A stretch of DNA of 64,000 nt, taken from NCBI GenBank assembly GCA_050260375.1, contig JBLNCA010000045.1, positions 178,989-242,988 on the forward strand. Direction: 5' to 3'. The position numbers and the translations under genes are program-made. Source of the stretch: DTFZ01 sp050260375. Lineage in GTDB: Bacteria; Bacillota; Clostridia; Christensenellales; SZUA-584. Positions 35,563-44,595 of the stretch are shown here, in pieces. The first letter of the stretch is position 1. The number at the start of each line of letters is the position of its first letter. Below the pieces are notes generated by a model. The model had not been told where the DNA came from. It made no database searches and saw nothing but the letters and a program-made list of their open reading frames with translations.

Positions 35563-36576
35563 ATGCAACGCATTTTGAATAACCCCGACAACATCGTTGA
35601 CGAGATGCTGGAGGGATTTGTTAAATGCCACGGCGACATAGTAAAGCTTGTAAAGACAAGCGAGGACAACAAAAGAGGCGTTGTGGCTGCCGTGGACGCG
35701 CCTAAAGCGGGCAAAGTAGGAATTGTTACCGGCGGCGGTTCGGGACATAAGCCCGCATTCATAGGGTATGTAGGCAAGAACATGTGCGACGCGGTAGCGG
35801 TGGGCGAGATATTTTCTTCACCCACGGCGGTAGCGTTTTTGGAGGCTATACGCGCCGCTAACGGCGGGGCAGGAGTAGCGTGCCTTTACGGCAACTATTC
35901 CGGAGACAACATGAACGTGAAGATGGCCGCTAAGATGGCCAAGCGCGAAGGCATCACGGTAAAGACCGTCGTAGCTAACGACGATGTCGCTTCCGCTCCC
36001 AAGGACCAGAGGGAAAAGCGCCGCGGAGTGGCCGGCGAGGTGTTCATGTGGAAATGCGGCGGAGCGAAAGCCGCAAAAGGCGGCACGCTCGACGAGGTCA
36101 TAGCTGCTGCGCAAAAAGCTATAGACAACACGCGCAGCGTAGGCATTGGCCTTACGCCCTGCACGCTTCCGGCAGTCGGGCATCCTAATTTCGAGATAAA
36201 AGACGGCACTATGGAAGTGGGCATAGGCCATCACGGCGAGCCCGGCATTGAGGTCTGCCCTCTGGAAGACGCGGCTTCGATGGCAAAGCGCATGGTAGAC
36301 GTAGTCGTGCCGGATTATCCTTACGTATCGGGAGACGAGGTGGCGGTGCTTGTTTCCGGGCTGGGCGCTACCCCCGTAATGGAACTTTATGTGCTTTATA
36401 ACGAAGTGGAAAAGCTCTTAAAAGAAAAGGGCATAAGCGTTTACCGTTCGTACGTAGGCAATTATTTCACTTCACTCGATATGATGGGCGCGACGCTCAC
36501 TATAATGAAGCTGGACGACGAACTGAAGGAACTGCTGGACCTGGAAACAAACTGCATGGGCTTAAAACAGTTTTAA
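35563..36576 (+). CDS. DhaK-family kinase subunit, copy 2 (probable catalytic partner of DhaL)
   Basis: The 337-residue protein has KVGIVTGGGSGHKPAFIGYV, VVANDDVASAPK, His224 in VGIGHHGEPGIEV as the keto-substrate ligand, and GNYFTSLDMMGATLTIMKLD. GHHGEPG is closer to canonical DhaK than copy 1. ATG 35563 follows GGAGGA. It sits 16 bp after the dehydrogenase and 16 bp before DhaL, so this is the subunit that pairs with DhaL to phosphorylate the ketone produced by the dehydrogenase. Confidence 0.92.
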   Translation: MQRILNNPDNIVDEMLEGFVKCHGDIVKLVKTSEDNKRGVVAAVDAPKAGKVGIVTGGGSGHKPAFIGYVGKNMCDAVAVGEIFSSPTAVAFLEAIRAANGGAGVACLYGNYSGDNMNVKMAAKMAKREGITVKTVVANDDVASAPKDQREKRRGVAGEVFMWKCGGAKAAKGGTLDEVIAAAQKAIDNTRSVGIGLTPCTLPAVGHPNFEIKDGTMEVGIGHHGEPGIEVCPLEDAASMAKRMVDVVVPDYPYVSGDEVAVLVSGLGATPVMELYVLYNEVEKLLKEKGISVYRSYVGNYFTSLDMMGATLTIMKLDDELKELLDLETNCMGLKQF

Positions 36577-36592
36577 GAGGAGAGATGCTCAA

Positions 36593-37237
36593 ATGTCGGT
36601 TGTAAAGAATGATAAAGGACGCGAGATACTGCTTTCGATGGTAAGAGCCATACAGGAAAACAAGCAATATCTCGGCGATGTTGACGGGCTTATCGGAGAC
36701 GGCGACCACGGCATGAACATGAACAAGGGCTTTACGATGTATGCCGAGCAGCTGGGCGAGGAAGAGACAACGTTTTCCGACGGGCTGTTCGATCTGGGCA
36801 CGGTGCTGCTCAACAGGATAGGCGGCTCGATGGGGCCCATCTACGGCACGATATTCATGGAGATGTCGGACAAGGCCGACGACGCGCAAGACATAACGCT
36901 CGAGCTGTTCGCGGACATGCTGGAAGCGGGGCTTGAAGGCCTTTACGGCATAGTCGACGCGCGCCCGGGCGACAAGACGCTGGTCGATACCCTTTATCCT
37001 GCGGCTCGGGCTGTAAGAACTGCGGCGGAAGAGGGTAAGAGTTTTGGCGAAGCCCTGGACGATATGATATCCGCGGCTGAAAAAGGCAAGGATTCCACGA
37101 AAGACCTCGTGGCCAAATACGGCCGTTCCGCCAGGCTCGGAGAGCGTTCCCGCGGCGTTCTGGACGCGGGCGCAACGTCCTGCTGCATCATACTTTGCGC
37201 TATGGCCGACGGAATGAAGAGCGTATTGGAAGACTGA
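36593..37237 (+). CDS. DhaL-family kinase subunit (nucleotide-binding)
   Basis: The 214-residue protein is all-helical. It has the Mg-ADP/ATP motif IGDGDHGMNMNKGF (three Asp and Asn residues), GGSMGPIYGT and the late DAGATSC block, as in DhaL or the C-terminal half of ATP-type dihydroxyacetone kinases. No DhaM (PTS phosphoryl donor) gene is in the operon, so either ATP is the donor or DhaM is encoded elsewhere. ATG 36593 follows GAGGAGAG. Confidence 0.92.
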   Translation: MSVVKNDKGREILLSMVRAIQENKQYLGDVDGLIGDGDHGMNMNKGFTMYAEQLGEEETTFSDGLFDLGTVLLNRIGGSMGPIYGTIFMEMSDKADDAQDITLELFADMLEAGLEGLYGIVDARPGDKTLVDTLYPAARAVRTAAEEGKSFGEALDDMISAAEKGKDSTKDLVAKYGRSARLGERSRGVLDAGATSCCIILCAMADGMKSVLED

Positions 37238-37265
37238 CAATTTTATAGAAAGGTGGGGGGACGAT

Positions 37266-37709
37266 TTGCATACGGTTGCTATAGGCTGTGACCCTAACGC
37301 AGAGGAAGCCAAAAAGGCAATTATCAAATATCTTACGCAGAAAGGCTACGCTGTGACCGATATGGGCAGCGAAGACCCTATCTACGCGAACGTGGCAATA
37401 AAAGTCGCCACCGCAGTCGCGGGAGGGAAGTACGACAGAGGAATACTTATATGCGGCACAGGCATCGGCGTTTCGATTGTAGCCAATAAGGTAAAAGGCG
37501 CATATGCGGCGCTGCTTACGGACGTATACTCTGCCGAGCGCGCGCGCAAGAGCAACGACGCCAATATTGCGTGCTTCGGGGCGTTTACGCTGGGCATAAA
37601 GCACATGGAGAAGCTTGCCGAGGTATTCCTTACTTCCGAGTTCGAGAAAGGGTGCGCATCGCAGCCCAAAGTTGACAGAATACATGAATACGAAGCGGCG
37701 CAGCAGTAA
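37266..37709 (+). CDS. RpiB/LacAB-family sugar-phosphate isomerase lacking the ring-opening His
   Basis: The 147-residue protein has the catalytic Cys63 in LICGTGIGVSIVANK and GVSIVANK-KGAYA. Two residues normal in RpiB differ: the family CDH near the N-terminus is CDP here (Pro10), and the RxHNDxN motif is RKSNDAN (Ser96). In RpiB that His opens the furanose ring of ribose-5-phosphate. Tetrose-4-phosphates cannot form that ring, so the change fits a tetrulose/erythrose-4-phosphate isomerase such as DerI/LerI. TTG 37266 follows GGTGGGGGG. Confidence 0.85.
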   Translation: MHTVAIGCDPNAEEAKKAIIKYLTQKGYAVTDMGSEDPIYANVAIKVATAVAGGKYDRGILICGTGIGVSIVANKVKGAYAALLTDVYSAERARKSNDANIACFGAFTLGIKHMEKLAEVFLTSEFEKGCASQPKVDRIHEYEAAQQ

Positions 37710-37726
37710 AAAGTTAGTTATATTCG

Positions 37727-37785
37727 GCTGAGCGATAACAGAAAAACAGAATAATGCCATGGACATAACAAAAGCTCAGCTGTAA
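37727..37785 (+). terminator. Weak long-loop hairpin after the polyol operon
   Basis: GCTGAGC (37727-37733) can pair with GCTCAGC (37774-37780) across a 40-base loop, followed by an AT-rich stretch. A second inverted repeat, AGGTATG...CATACCT (37796-37827), follows. Termination here is possible but unproven. Confidence 0.35.
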
Positions 37786-37900
37786 TTATTTTATTAGGTA
37801 TGGTAAACTCTACGTATGATCATACCTGATTTTTTATTGGAAGATTAGCAGACCGGTGCGGCAACAACGCAAAGCGTAAAAATGAAAGGGGATAAGCCTT

Positions 37901-38416
37901 TTGTCTTTGGGAGAAAACAATACCGAGCGCGCAAAAGCCGACGCGGAAGCATTGCTTGAGCAATTAAGCGGCGTCTACAAAAGCTACGTTGAAAGTAGTG
38001 AGCCAAAGGGAAGATCTCTGAAAGGCTTTGCACGGCTTTTTAAAAAGTGGATAAGCTATAACGCCGAGGCGGTAGAGCCTTTAAATCAGGAGTTTTTGGA
38101 TAACGTAGAACGCATAACCTCCGGGCTTGCCGCCGCGCTCGAACAGCTTATAAAAAGCGATCCCGAATTGTGCAGCGCTTATGCCGCAAAGGCGGCGGAT
38201 ATTATGCTGTCGCCAAAGCCTTCGCGTGAAAAAACTACTGCGGAATGGTATCTTACAGTAGCCGAGTATAAAAGCGCATGCTTACTGCCATACCTGGCCA
38301 AAGGCGACTTGAAGCGCATACGCGACGCGCAGCTTAAAGCTACGCCGAAACGGCTGATGTACCCAAAACAAAGGGAGCTGTTTGAATTGATGGAAAAACT
38401 GCTGTCCGAAAAATAA
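37901..38416 (+). CDS. Uncharacterised helical protein
   Basis: The 171-residue product has no membrane segment or known motif. It is rich in Lys, Glu and Ala and reads as alpha-helical (LKGFARLFKKWISYNAEAVE, then PKPSREKTTAEWYLTVAEYK). Family unknown to me. TTG 37901 follows AAAGGGG at 37886-37892. A strong terminator follows, so it is monocistronic. Composition is like its neighbours. Confidence 0.7.
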   Translation: MSLGENNTERAKADAEALLEQLSGVYKSYVESSEPKGRSLKGFARLFKKWISYNAEAVEPLNQEFLDNVERITSGLAAALEQLIKSDPELCSAYAAKAADIMLSPKPSREKTTAEWYLTVAEYKSACLLPYLAKGDLKRIRDAQLKATPKRLMYPKQRELFELMEKLLSEK

Positions 38417-38430
38417 ACGTTATTTTATGA

Positions 38431-38451
38431 GCCGCTTTAAAGCGGTTTTTT
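38431..38451 (+). terminator. Intrinsic terminator
   Basis: The self-complementary CCGCTTTAAAGCGG (38431-38444) is followed by seven T residues. It lies 15 bp after the stop of the 37901 gene. Confidence 0.9.
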
Positions 38452-38841
38452 TATTTTGCACAAGTAACAACACTTCATAAATTCTTCAAGGCATTTATAT
38501 TTTCTTCCTTGTTTATAGCTTTACCGGCTGTTTTGGTATATAATAAATTTATTAAATTTAACAACTAAGCCCCCGTCAAATCACGAGGCTTGATACAACG
38601 CTTATACGCAGCCATGAAAGTACTAAAATAAGGCTCTTTGGCCTGACAAGGTAATTTAAGTTCTTTAATCTTTCTAAATAAATAAAAGCCATGGTAATTA
38701 ATACGGGGTCCCCAGCAAGTCGTAAGACTTGATGGGGTGAAAATACGGGGTCCCCGGCAAGTCGTAAGACTTGATGGGGTGAAAATGCGAGTACCCTTAT
38801 AAAGCATTAAGGCTTTTAAGGCAGATGTCATGGAGGAAACG
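38452..38841. other. Intergenic region ahead of the glycan-use operon
   Basis: Contains a TATAAT at 38539-38544 without a clear -35 partner, a degenerate repeat copy at 38570-38598 and two good copies at 38705-38781. A 173-codon minus-strand frame across it runs through the repeats and has no homology I recognise, so it is not called. Confidence 0.4.
38705..38781 (+). repeat. Two palindromic repeats, GC-stem with compensated bases
   Basis: 38705-38739 and 38747-38781 have stem AGCAAGTC/GACTTG and loop GTAA. The same G-to-A and C-to-T changes appear in both arms. Both carry GGGGTCCCC at the 5' end and GGGGTG at the 3' end. A degenerate copy lies at 38570-38598. Confidence 0.9.
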
Positions 38842-40206
38842 ATGAAAGATAAGAAATACGGGAGCTTAAGATTATGGGGGCTTATCTGGGGCTTGGGGCT
38901 TGCGGGCCAGCTTTGCTGGAACGTCGAAAACCAATGGTTCAACACTTTCGTATACGCGAAAATAGCCAAAGATTCCAACATCGTAACGCTTATGGTGATA
39001 ACGAGCGCGCTTGTAACAACGTTTTCAACGTTCTTCTTTGGCACGCTTTCCGACCGCAAGGGTTCGAGGCGCAAGTTCATCTCCATAGGCTATATCGCGT
39101 GGGGCCTGTTTACCATTGCGTTTGGGCTCACCGAGTTTATAGGGAGCGGCACGGTAGGCGCGGCGAGCAAATTAGGCGTGCTTGCGGCGGTGCTCGTAAT
39201 ACTGATGGACGACATAATGAGCTTTTTCGGCTCCATGGGCAACGATTCGGGCTATAACGCCTGGACTAACGATATAACGACGGATAAAAACCGCGGGCAG
39301 ATAGGAGCGGCTCTTGCCACGCAGCCGGTCATAGGCACAATAGTGGGTACGGTGCTGGGCGGCATGCTTATAGGCAGCGACGACAACTACCAGCGCCTTT
39401 TCTGGGTAATGGGACTGTTCGTTATCGCTATGGGCGTACTATCGCTTCTTACGCTGCGAGAAGCGCCGGGGCTGAAAGCAAACAAGGAGGGCCCGTTCTG
39501 GCGCCAGTTCGGCAGCGTGTTCAACTTCAAAGGCTTTTTTGCACAGCGCGAGCTGGTGCTTGTCTGCGTTACCACAACGCTGTTTTTCATTGCTTTTAAC
39601 GTTTATTTCGTACAGATGGGCAACTGGATGATATATTACATGGGCTTCTCGCCCGATACGATGGGGCTCATACAGGGAATAGGCTTGATAGCCGCCATGC
39701 TGCTCGCGATACCCGCAGCGCGGCTTATAAACCGCAACAGGACTCCGCATGTGGGCGCGGCGGCGATAGTAATCAATATGATAGGCCTGTGGGTGCTTTA
39801 CCTGTTCGTAAGGCCCGGCACGGTGGACACGGGAGGTATATTCTCCGCGGCAAACGTGCCGCTGCTGCTCGCTATATTCATGGCGGGCTCGGGCTATATA
39901 CTCATTATGCAGTCCATGACAATGTGGGTTAAGCAGCTTTACCCGGCGCACAACCGCGGGCAGTATGAAGGCATACGCGTTATGTTCTTCACGCTGATAC
40001 CTATGATAATAGGTACGAGCATAGGCAACGAAGTAATAAAGGGCGGCGCGGGCACTATAGTCAACGAATACGGCATAACGGAGAACATACCGACGGAATC
40101 CATATATCTCTGGGCCGCAGTGCTGGTGCTGCTCGCTTTCATACCGCTTTATTTCGCGGGCAGGCGGTACTACAGGCGTTTAAAAGGCGCAGAAATAAAA
40201 GCATAA
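38842..40206 (+). CDS. MFS transporter, GPH-like, probably glycoside or sugar uptake
   Basis: The 454-residue protein has about 12 membrane segments. It has GTLSDRKGSRRKFISIGY in the loop after helix 2, NDSGYNAWTNDITTDKNRGQ, and later AARLINRNRTPHVGAA. These fit a sugar MFS carrier with GPH-like character. ATG 38842 is chosen because GGAGGA (38832-38837) precedes it; the upstream ATG 38830 lies before that site. It starts an operon with a DUF2804 protein and a GH2 glycosidase, so it probably imports the substrate of the latter. Confidence 0.87.
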   Translation: MKDKKYGSLRLWGLIWGLGLAGQLCWNVENQWFNTFVYAKIAKDSNIVTLMVITSALVTTFSTFFFGTLSDRKGSRRKFISIGYIAWGLFTIAFGLTEFIGSGTVGAASKLGVLAAVLVILMDDIMSFFGSMGNDSGYNAWTNDITTDKNRGQIGAALATQPVIGTIVGTVLGGMLIGSDDNYQRLFWVMGLFVIAMGVLSLLTLREAPGLKANKEGPFWRQFGSVFNFKGFFAQRELVLVCVTTTLFFIAFNVYFVQMGNWMIYYMGFSPDTMGLIQGIGLIAAMLLAIPAARLINRNRTPHVGAAAIVINMIGLWVLYLFVRPGTVDTGGIFSAANVPLLLAIFMAGSGYILIMQSMTMWVKQLYPAHNRGQYEGIRVMFFTLIPMIIGTSIGNEVIKGGAGTIVNEYGITENIPTESIYLWAAVLVLLAFIPLYFAGRRYYRRLKGAEIKA

Positions 40207-40222
40207 CGGAAAGGAGATCGCG

Positions 40223-41242
40223 ATGCAAAGAGAGATAACGCAGCCGCAAAAGCTGCTCGATGAAAACGGTGCTATTATAAAGCCCGGCTATGCGAGAAAG
40301 ATGCTGTTCGAGTACAACCGCGAGCAGATAAAAGCGGGGCCTTTCTCGCTCAAAGAATGGGATTTTTACCAGGCCATTTCGGGAGATAACGTGCTGCAAT
40401 TGACTATCGGGCACGTCTCGTATGTCGCGAGCTTTTCCGTGATGCTGTTCAATATAAGGACGGGAGAGAAGAACAGCTTTTCCCGGATGAAGCTTCTTCC
40501 GCTGCGCAGCGGTATTAAGTTTCCGCGCAACCCCGAAAATTCGAATGTGCTTGAGGTTATTGGCAAGGATTACTTCATGCGCTTTGAGACGCGCGAGCGC
40601 GAGCGCGCCCTTATAGTGCAGGCGGAAGATAAGAAGCTAGGCAATATAGACATAGACATAGTTTTAAATAACGACCCCGATAACGAGAAGATGGTAATCG
40701 CCACGCCGTTCTTTAAGAGCAACCAGTTCTACCTTAACTACAAGGAGAGCTATTATGGCCTTAAGGGGCGCGTGCAGGTGGGAAGCATGAGCATGCAGCC
40801 GGGAGAAAACGACACGGCGCTTCTTGACTGGGGAAGGGGCGTATGGCCGTTCAAGCACGAGTGGTTCTGGGGCAACGGAGCGAGCTACGTCTCCGGCGGA
40901 AGGTTCGGCTTCAACATAGGCTGGGGCTTCGGAGACCTTCAATACGCCACCGAGAACATGTTCTTCTGGAACGGCAAAGCGTATAAGCTTGATACGCTTA
41001 ACGTCGAGCGGGATGAGCAGGACTACATGAAACCGTGGCATTTTACGGACAACGAAGGCATGTTCGACTTTACTATGACGCCCATATACGACCGCTATAC
41101 GGAAAACAAAATGCTCGTTGTAAACACGCACTGCCACCAGATATTCGGCAGCTACAACGGCACTGCCAAACTGCCGGGCGGCGAGGTAATAGAGGTAAAG
41201 GACTTAACGGCTTTCTGCGAGCACGCCGAAAACAGATGGTAA
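40223..41242 (+). CDS. DUF2804 family protein
   Basis: The 339-residue protein has the DUF2804 pattern: EITQPQKLLDENGAIIKPGY, DFYQAISGDNVLQLTIGH, ALLDWGRGVWPFKHEWFWGN, FGFNIGWGFGD and a C-terminal TPIYDRYTENKM. Function is not established. The sequence is compatible with a beta-barrel or lipocalin-like fold with a ligand site lined by Trp and Tyr. ATG 40223 follows AAAGGAGA. It is co-transcribed with the transporter and the GH2 gene (1 bp apart), which suggests a role in the same substrate's use. Confidence 0.88.
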   Translation: MQREITQPQKLLDENGAIIKPGYARKMLFEYNREQIKAGPFSLKEWDFYQAISGDNVLQLTIGHVSYVASFSVMLFNIRTGEKNSFSRMKLLPLRSGIKFPRNPENSNVLEVIGKDYFMRFETRERERALIVQAEDKKLGNIDIDIVLNNDPDNEKMVIATPFFKSNQFYLNYKESYYGLKGRVQVGSMSMQPGENDTALLDWGRGVWPFKHEWFWGNGASYVSGGRFGFNIGWGFGDLQYATENMFFWNGKAYKLDTLNVERDEQDYMKPWHFTDNEGMFDFTMTPIYDRYTENKMLVVNTHCHQIFGSYNGTAKLPGGEVIEVKDLTAFCEHAENRW

Positions 41243-41243
41243 C

Positions 41244-43028
41244 ATGAAGAAGAAAAGCAGCCTAGTAAACGACTTATATACGCGCTGGGGGGAGAAGCTC
41301 GATAAGAATTGCCCGCTGGACGAATACCCGAGGCCGCAGATGCGCCGTGACGACTGGCTGTGCCTTAACGGCATATGGCAGTACGCGATACGCAAGAGCG
41401 GCGAGCCTGAGCCGGCGGTTTACGACGGCGACATCGTAGTGCCGTTTTCTCCGGAGAGTTTGCTCTCCGGCGTGAAAAGGCAGCTTAAGCCGGGTGAGAC
41501 GCTCTGGTATAAACGTACCGTATCGTTTGAAAAGCTGGAGCAAAAAAGGCTGCTGCTGCATTTCGGAGCGGTGGACCAGCATTGCACCGTATATTGCAAC
41601 GGCAGGGAAGCGGGCTCACATTCGGGCGGCTACTGGCCTTTTTGCTTTGACATAACGGAGCTCGTCGGCGAAGGCAACAACACGCTGACATTGGCCGTTA
41701 CTGACGATTCGGACTTGGGCTCTGAGGCTTACGGCAAGCAAAAACTTGAGCGCGGCGGCATTTGGTACACGGCGCAGAGCGGCATCTGGCAGACCGTGTG
41801 GGCGGAGTACGTGCCGCGGCAGTATATAACGGATATGAAAATTACGCCCGACTGCAAAAACGCAGAGGCAGAATTCTGTGTCGGCTTTGCGGACGGCGAT
41901 AACATACCGGAATACCGCGTTCAGATATTTGAGGACGGGCGGCTCGTATCGGAAGGAGTGTTCGCAGAAACCACCGCGCGGCTGCCGGTTAAGGGTTTTC
42001 GCTTCTGGAGCCCCGACGATCCTTTCTTATACAAGGTGAAGATAACAGCCGGGGAAGATACCGTAAAGAGCTATTTTGGCATGCGTGAGTTCGACGCCGT
42101 GCGCGACGTCAGCGGCCGACTGCGTTTTACGCTCAACGGCAAGCCGCTCTACCAGACCGGGCTGCTGGATCAGGGCTACTGGAGCGACGGGCTTTATACC
42201 GCGCCGAGCGATGAAGCCATCGTATGGGAAATAACCGAGCTAAAAAAGCTCGGCTTTAACATGCTGCGCAAGCATATTAAGATTGAGCCCTTGCGCTGGT
42301 ATTACCATTGCGACAGGCTGGGCATGCTGGTGTGGCAGGACTTCGTGAGCGGCGGCGGGCCTTATAAGCCTTTAGTAACGCAGGTGCTGCCGTTTTTGAA
42401 CATACGGCTTAACGATAAGCGCCTGCGGCTGTTCGGCCGCCGCGGCAAAGAGGGCAGAGCCGCATTTCTGCGCGACATGGCGCGCACGATTAAGCTGCTG
42501 CAAAACGTAGTCAGCATCGCGGTATGGGTGCCTTTTAACGAAGGCTGGGGGCAGTTCGACGCGCTGCGCATATCGCGCACGCTTAAGAACATGGACCCGA
42601 CAAGGCTTGTCGACCACGCGAGCGGCTGGCACGACCAGGGCGGCGGCGACTTTGAAAGCCGGCATATCTATTATAAGAAGTACCGCATGCGGCCCGATAA
42701 ATACGGGCGCGTACAGGCTCTCACCGAATTCGGAGGCTACAGCTGCCCGGCCACGGACCATATGGCCTCGGACGTGCTGTTCGGATACCGCATGTATCAG
42801 GGCGAGGACGAACTTACGGCAGCCTATGAGCGGCTGTATTTAAATGAGGTGCTTCCCGCCGCAAGAGAAGGGCTTGCCGTTTCCGTATATACGCAGGTAA
42901 GCGACGTTGAGGACGAGATAAACGGCATTTTTACGTACGATCGCGCGGTAATGAAGCTGCGCGGTGAAGTAGTGCGCAGAATCAACGAGGAGCTGAAAGA
43001 GACAGCCGATGAGCAAGATGAGGATTGA
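41244..43028 (+). CDS. Glycoside hydrolase family 2 protein
   Basis: The 594-residue protein has an N-terminal jelly-roll domain (TLWYKRTVSFEKLEQKRLLL), an Ig-like middle and a TIM barrel. The probable acid/base is Glu433 in FNEGWGQ and the probable nucleophile is Glu495 in LTEFGGY; both match GH2 geometry. Substrate is unclear; beta-glucuronidase, beta-galactosidase and related activities occur in this family. No signal peptide is present, so it acts inside the cell on an imported glycoside. It ends the operon. Confidence 0.9.
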   Translation: MKKKSSLVNDLYTRWGEKLDKNCPLDEYPRPQMRRDDWLCLNGIWQYAIRKSGEPEPAVYDGDIVVPFSPESLLSGVKRQLKPGETLWYKRTVSFEKLEQKRLLLHFGAVDQHCTVYCNGREAGSHSGGYWPFCFDITELVGEGNNTLTLAVTDDSDLGSEAYGKQKLERGGIWYTAQSGIWQTVWAEYVPRQYITDMKITPDCKNAEAEFCVGFADGDNIPEYRVQIFEDGRLVSEGVFAETTARLPVKGFRFWSPDDPFLYKVKITAGEDTVKSYFGMREFDAVRDVSGRLRFTLNGKPLYQTGLLDQGYWSDGLYTAPSDEAIVWEITELKKLGFNMLRKHIKIEPLRWYYHCDRLGMLVWQDFVSGGGPYKPLVTQVLPFLNIRLNDKRLRLFGRRGKEGRAAFLRDMARTIKLLQNVVSIAVWVPFNEGWGQFDALRISRTLKNMDPTRLVDHASGWHDQGGGDFESRHIYYKKYRMRPDKYGRVQALTEFGGYSCPATDHMASDVLFGYRMYQGEDELTAAYERLYLNEVLPAAREGLAVSVYTQVSDVEDEINGIFTYDRAVMKLRGEVVRRINEELKETADEQDED

Positions 43029-43465
43029 GTAAACTTATTCGGAGCTAAAGTTTGAAGAAGATAGTATTGTTATCCGCCGGTTTAACGGTATTGGACCAGG
43101 GGTTAAAGTTGCTGATTGCCAACAATTTTATGGGCGATACCGCCGTGCTGATACCCGGCGTTTTGATGTTCCGTCCGGTTCAAAACACACAGCTTACATG
43201 GATAGCGAGCATGCTCATTTAAATCTAATAATATACAAAGAAGGCTGGTTCCTTATTTCCTCGTCGATTTGCATTTGGTCGATGTACCTGTTTACTTACA
43301 TACTCGATAAGCTATTAAACGGAAACGATATTTCGAGCGGCGAAATTTTACGCAAATCTGTTTAAGCAGGCAGATGTACCTTTTGCTTGACGCATCAATA
43401 GAAAAGCATGATAATGGTAGGAGCAGGTAAAGCGTGCTATTTGTTTTATGAAGTGAGGTTCTGTG
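43029..43465. other. Intergenic region with a split gene remnant
   Basis: Most of it is the frameshifted membrane-protein remnant at 43052-43365. The rest holds only the ribosome-binding site (GTGAGG) of the methyltransferase gene. Confidence 0.5.
43052..43365 (+). pseudogene. Frameshifted remnant resembling signal peptidase II (LspA)
   Basis: A TTG start at 43052, after GGAG, opens 56 codons reading LDQGLKLLIANNFMGDTAVL and IPGVLMFRPVQNTQL, like the N-terminus of lipoprotein signal peptidases (DQxxK, N-T region). That frame stops at 43222. From about 43207 another frame continues for about 50 codons with a membrane-like segment (WFLISSSICIWSMYLFTYIL) to 43365. The expected middle of LspA with its two catalytic Asp residues is missing or altered. 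Family assignment is tentative. Confidence 0.5.
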
Positions 43466-44278
43466 ATGGAGGATACGAAAAATGTAATTAAATATTATCA
43501 GAATTGTGACGAAGAAAGCCGCATGTCACAGAACCCTTTGGAGTACATTCGCTGTAAAGAGATCATCTCACGTTTCCTGACGAAAAATAATATGAGCATA
43601 CTTGATATAGGCGGAGCAACCGGGGCTTTTTCATTTTGGCTTGCCGAGCAGGGGCATGATGTAAGCCTGATAGATTTTGTTCCGAAACATATTGATATTG
43701 CAAGAAAACATGAACAGGAAAAAGGAATCAAACTGGCGTCGATAATACTTGGAGACGCAAGAGAATTACCTTATAAAGATAATAGTTTTGATTTGGTTCT
43801 GATTATGGGGCCGCTGTATCACTTAACAGAAAGTCCGGAACGTTTAAAATCATTACGGGAAGCATATAGGGTATTGTTGCCTCAAGGCAAGGTAATATGC
43901 GAATTTATATCAAGGTTTGCCTCAATGATTGACGGATTTCAATCTGGATTAATAAACGATCCGGACTTCATTGAAATTATGCATAGAGACATTAAAACAG
44001 GGATACACAGGGATACGAGCAAAGCAAAGAATTACTTTACCAATGCGTATTTCCATCATGCGGATGAAATATCATGTGAGATTGAAGAATCGGGGTTCAT
44101 ATTTGAGGAACTGATAGCTGTTACAAGTTTCGGATGGATGTTACCGGATATAGGGAACAAGATTAAAGACAACAATTATCGGAGCGTTTTATTGGATACA
44201 ATAAAACTAGTGGAGAAAGAAAAGAGCCTGATGGGAATAAGCAGCCATTGTATAGGCATTGGCAAAAAAGGACGGTAG
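43466..44278 (+). CDS. SAM-dependent methyltransferase
   Basis: The 270-residue protein has motif I ILDIGGATGAFSFWLAEQG, the acidic SLIDF at motif II and LVLIMGPLYHL at motif IV, i.e. a class I Rossmann methyltransferase. Substrate unknown. ATG 43466 is used; GTG 43463 is adjacent. Composition is more AT-rich than the neighbouring GH2 gene, so recent acquisition is possible. It is a single gene with its own terminator. Confidence 0.88.
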   Translation: MEDTKNVIKYYQNCDEESRMSQNPLEYIRCKEIISRFLTKNNMSILDIGGATGAFSFWLAEQGHDVSLIDFVPKHIDIARKHEQEKGIKLASIILGDARELPYKDNSFDLVLIMGPLYHLTESPERLKSLREAYRVLLPQGKVICEFISRFASMIDGFQSGLINDPDFIEIMHRDIKTGIHRDTSKAKNYFTNAYFHHADEISCEIEESGFIFEELIAVTSFGWMLPDIGNKIKDNNYRSVLLDTIKLVEKEKSLMGISSHCIGIGKKGR

Positions 44279-44297
44279 CTTATCTACCGCTTTTATT
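44273..44297 (+). terminator. Terminator overlapping the methyltransferase stop
   Basis: CGGTAG (44273-44278, containing the stop codon) pairs with CTACCG (44284-44289), followed by CTTTTATTTTG. Confidence 0.75.
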
Positions 44298-44490
44298 TTG
44301 CCTGTCGGGTAGTAGGTATTAGAATATCCATTGCTTCTCGACAGCTCTGTTAATCCATAATCCCCCAAATGATAGTTTTTCGATGATGACAATATAAGCC
44401 GCGTTATATAAAGCAACGGCGGCTTCTTTCGTGTTGGCTGACACTGTTATTTTATTTCCGGAATATATTAATGTAGCGCATTTATTGCCG

Positions 44491-44519
44491 CCCCAAAAAG
44501 TCTTGCGGCTTATTAGGGG
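44491..44519 (+). repeat. Degenerate A-stem palindromic repeat
   Basis: CCCCAAAAAGTCTTG...GGCTTATTAGGGG. The 5' GGGGT and 3' TG are lost. It lies in a minus-strand frame of 77 codons that has no ribosome-binding site and is not called. Confidence 0.65.
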
Positions 44520-44595
44520 CCTCATAGTAATGTTCTCCGAACAGCAAAACACGCTTACATAAATCTGTTGAACAATCTATAGAGGAGAACATTTG

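Noticed and set aside
38565..39086. Minus-strand frame of 173 codons upstream of and into the MFS gene
   Set aside because: Repeat-derived residues and overlap with a clear transporter gene on the other strand.
44319..44552. Minus-strand frame of 77 codons after the methyltransferase gene
   Set aside because: GTG start without a ribosome-binding site, and it includes a degenerate repeat; could be a decayed gene but evidence is too thin.
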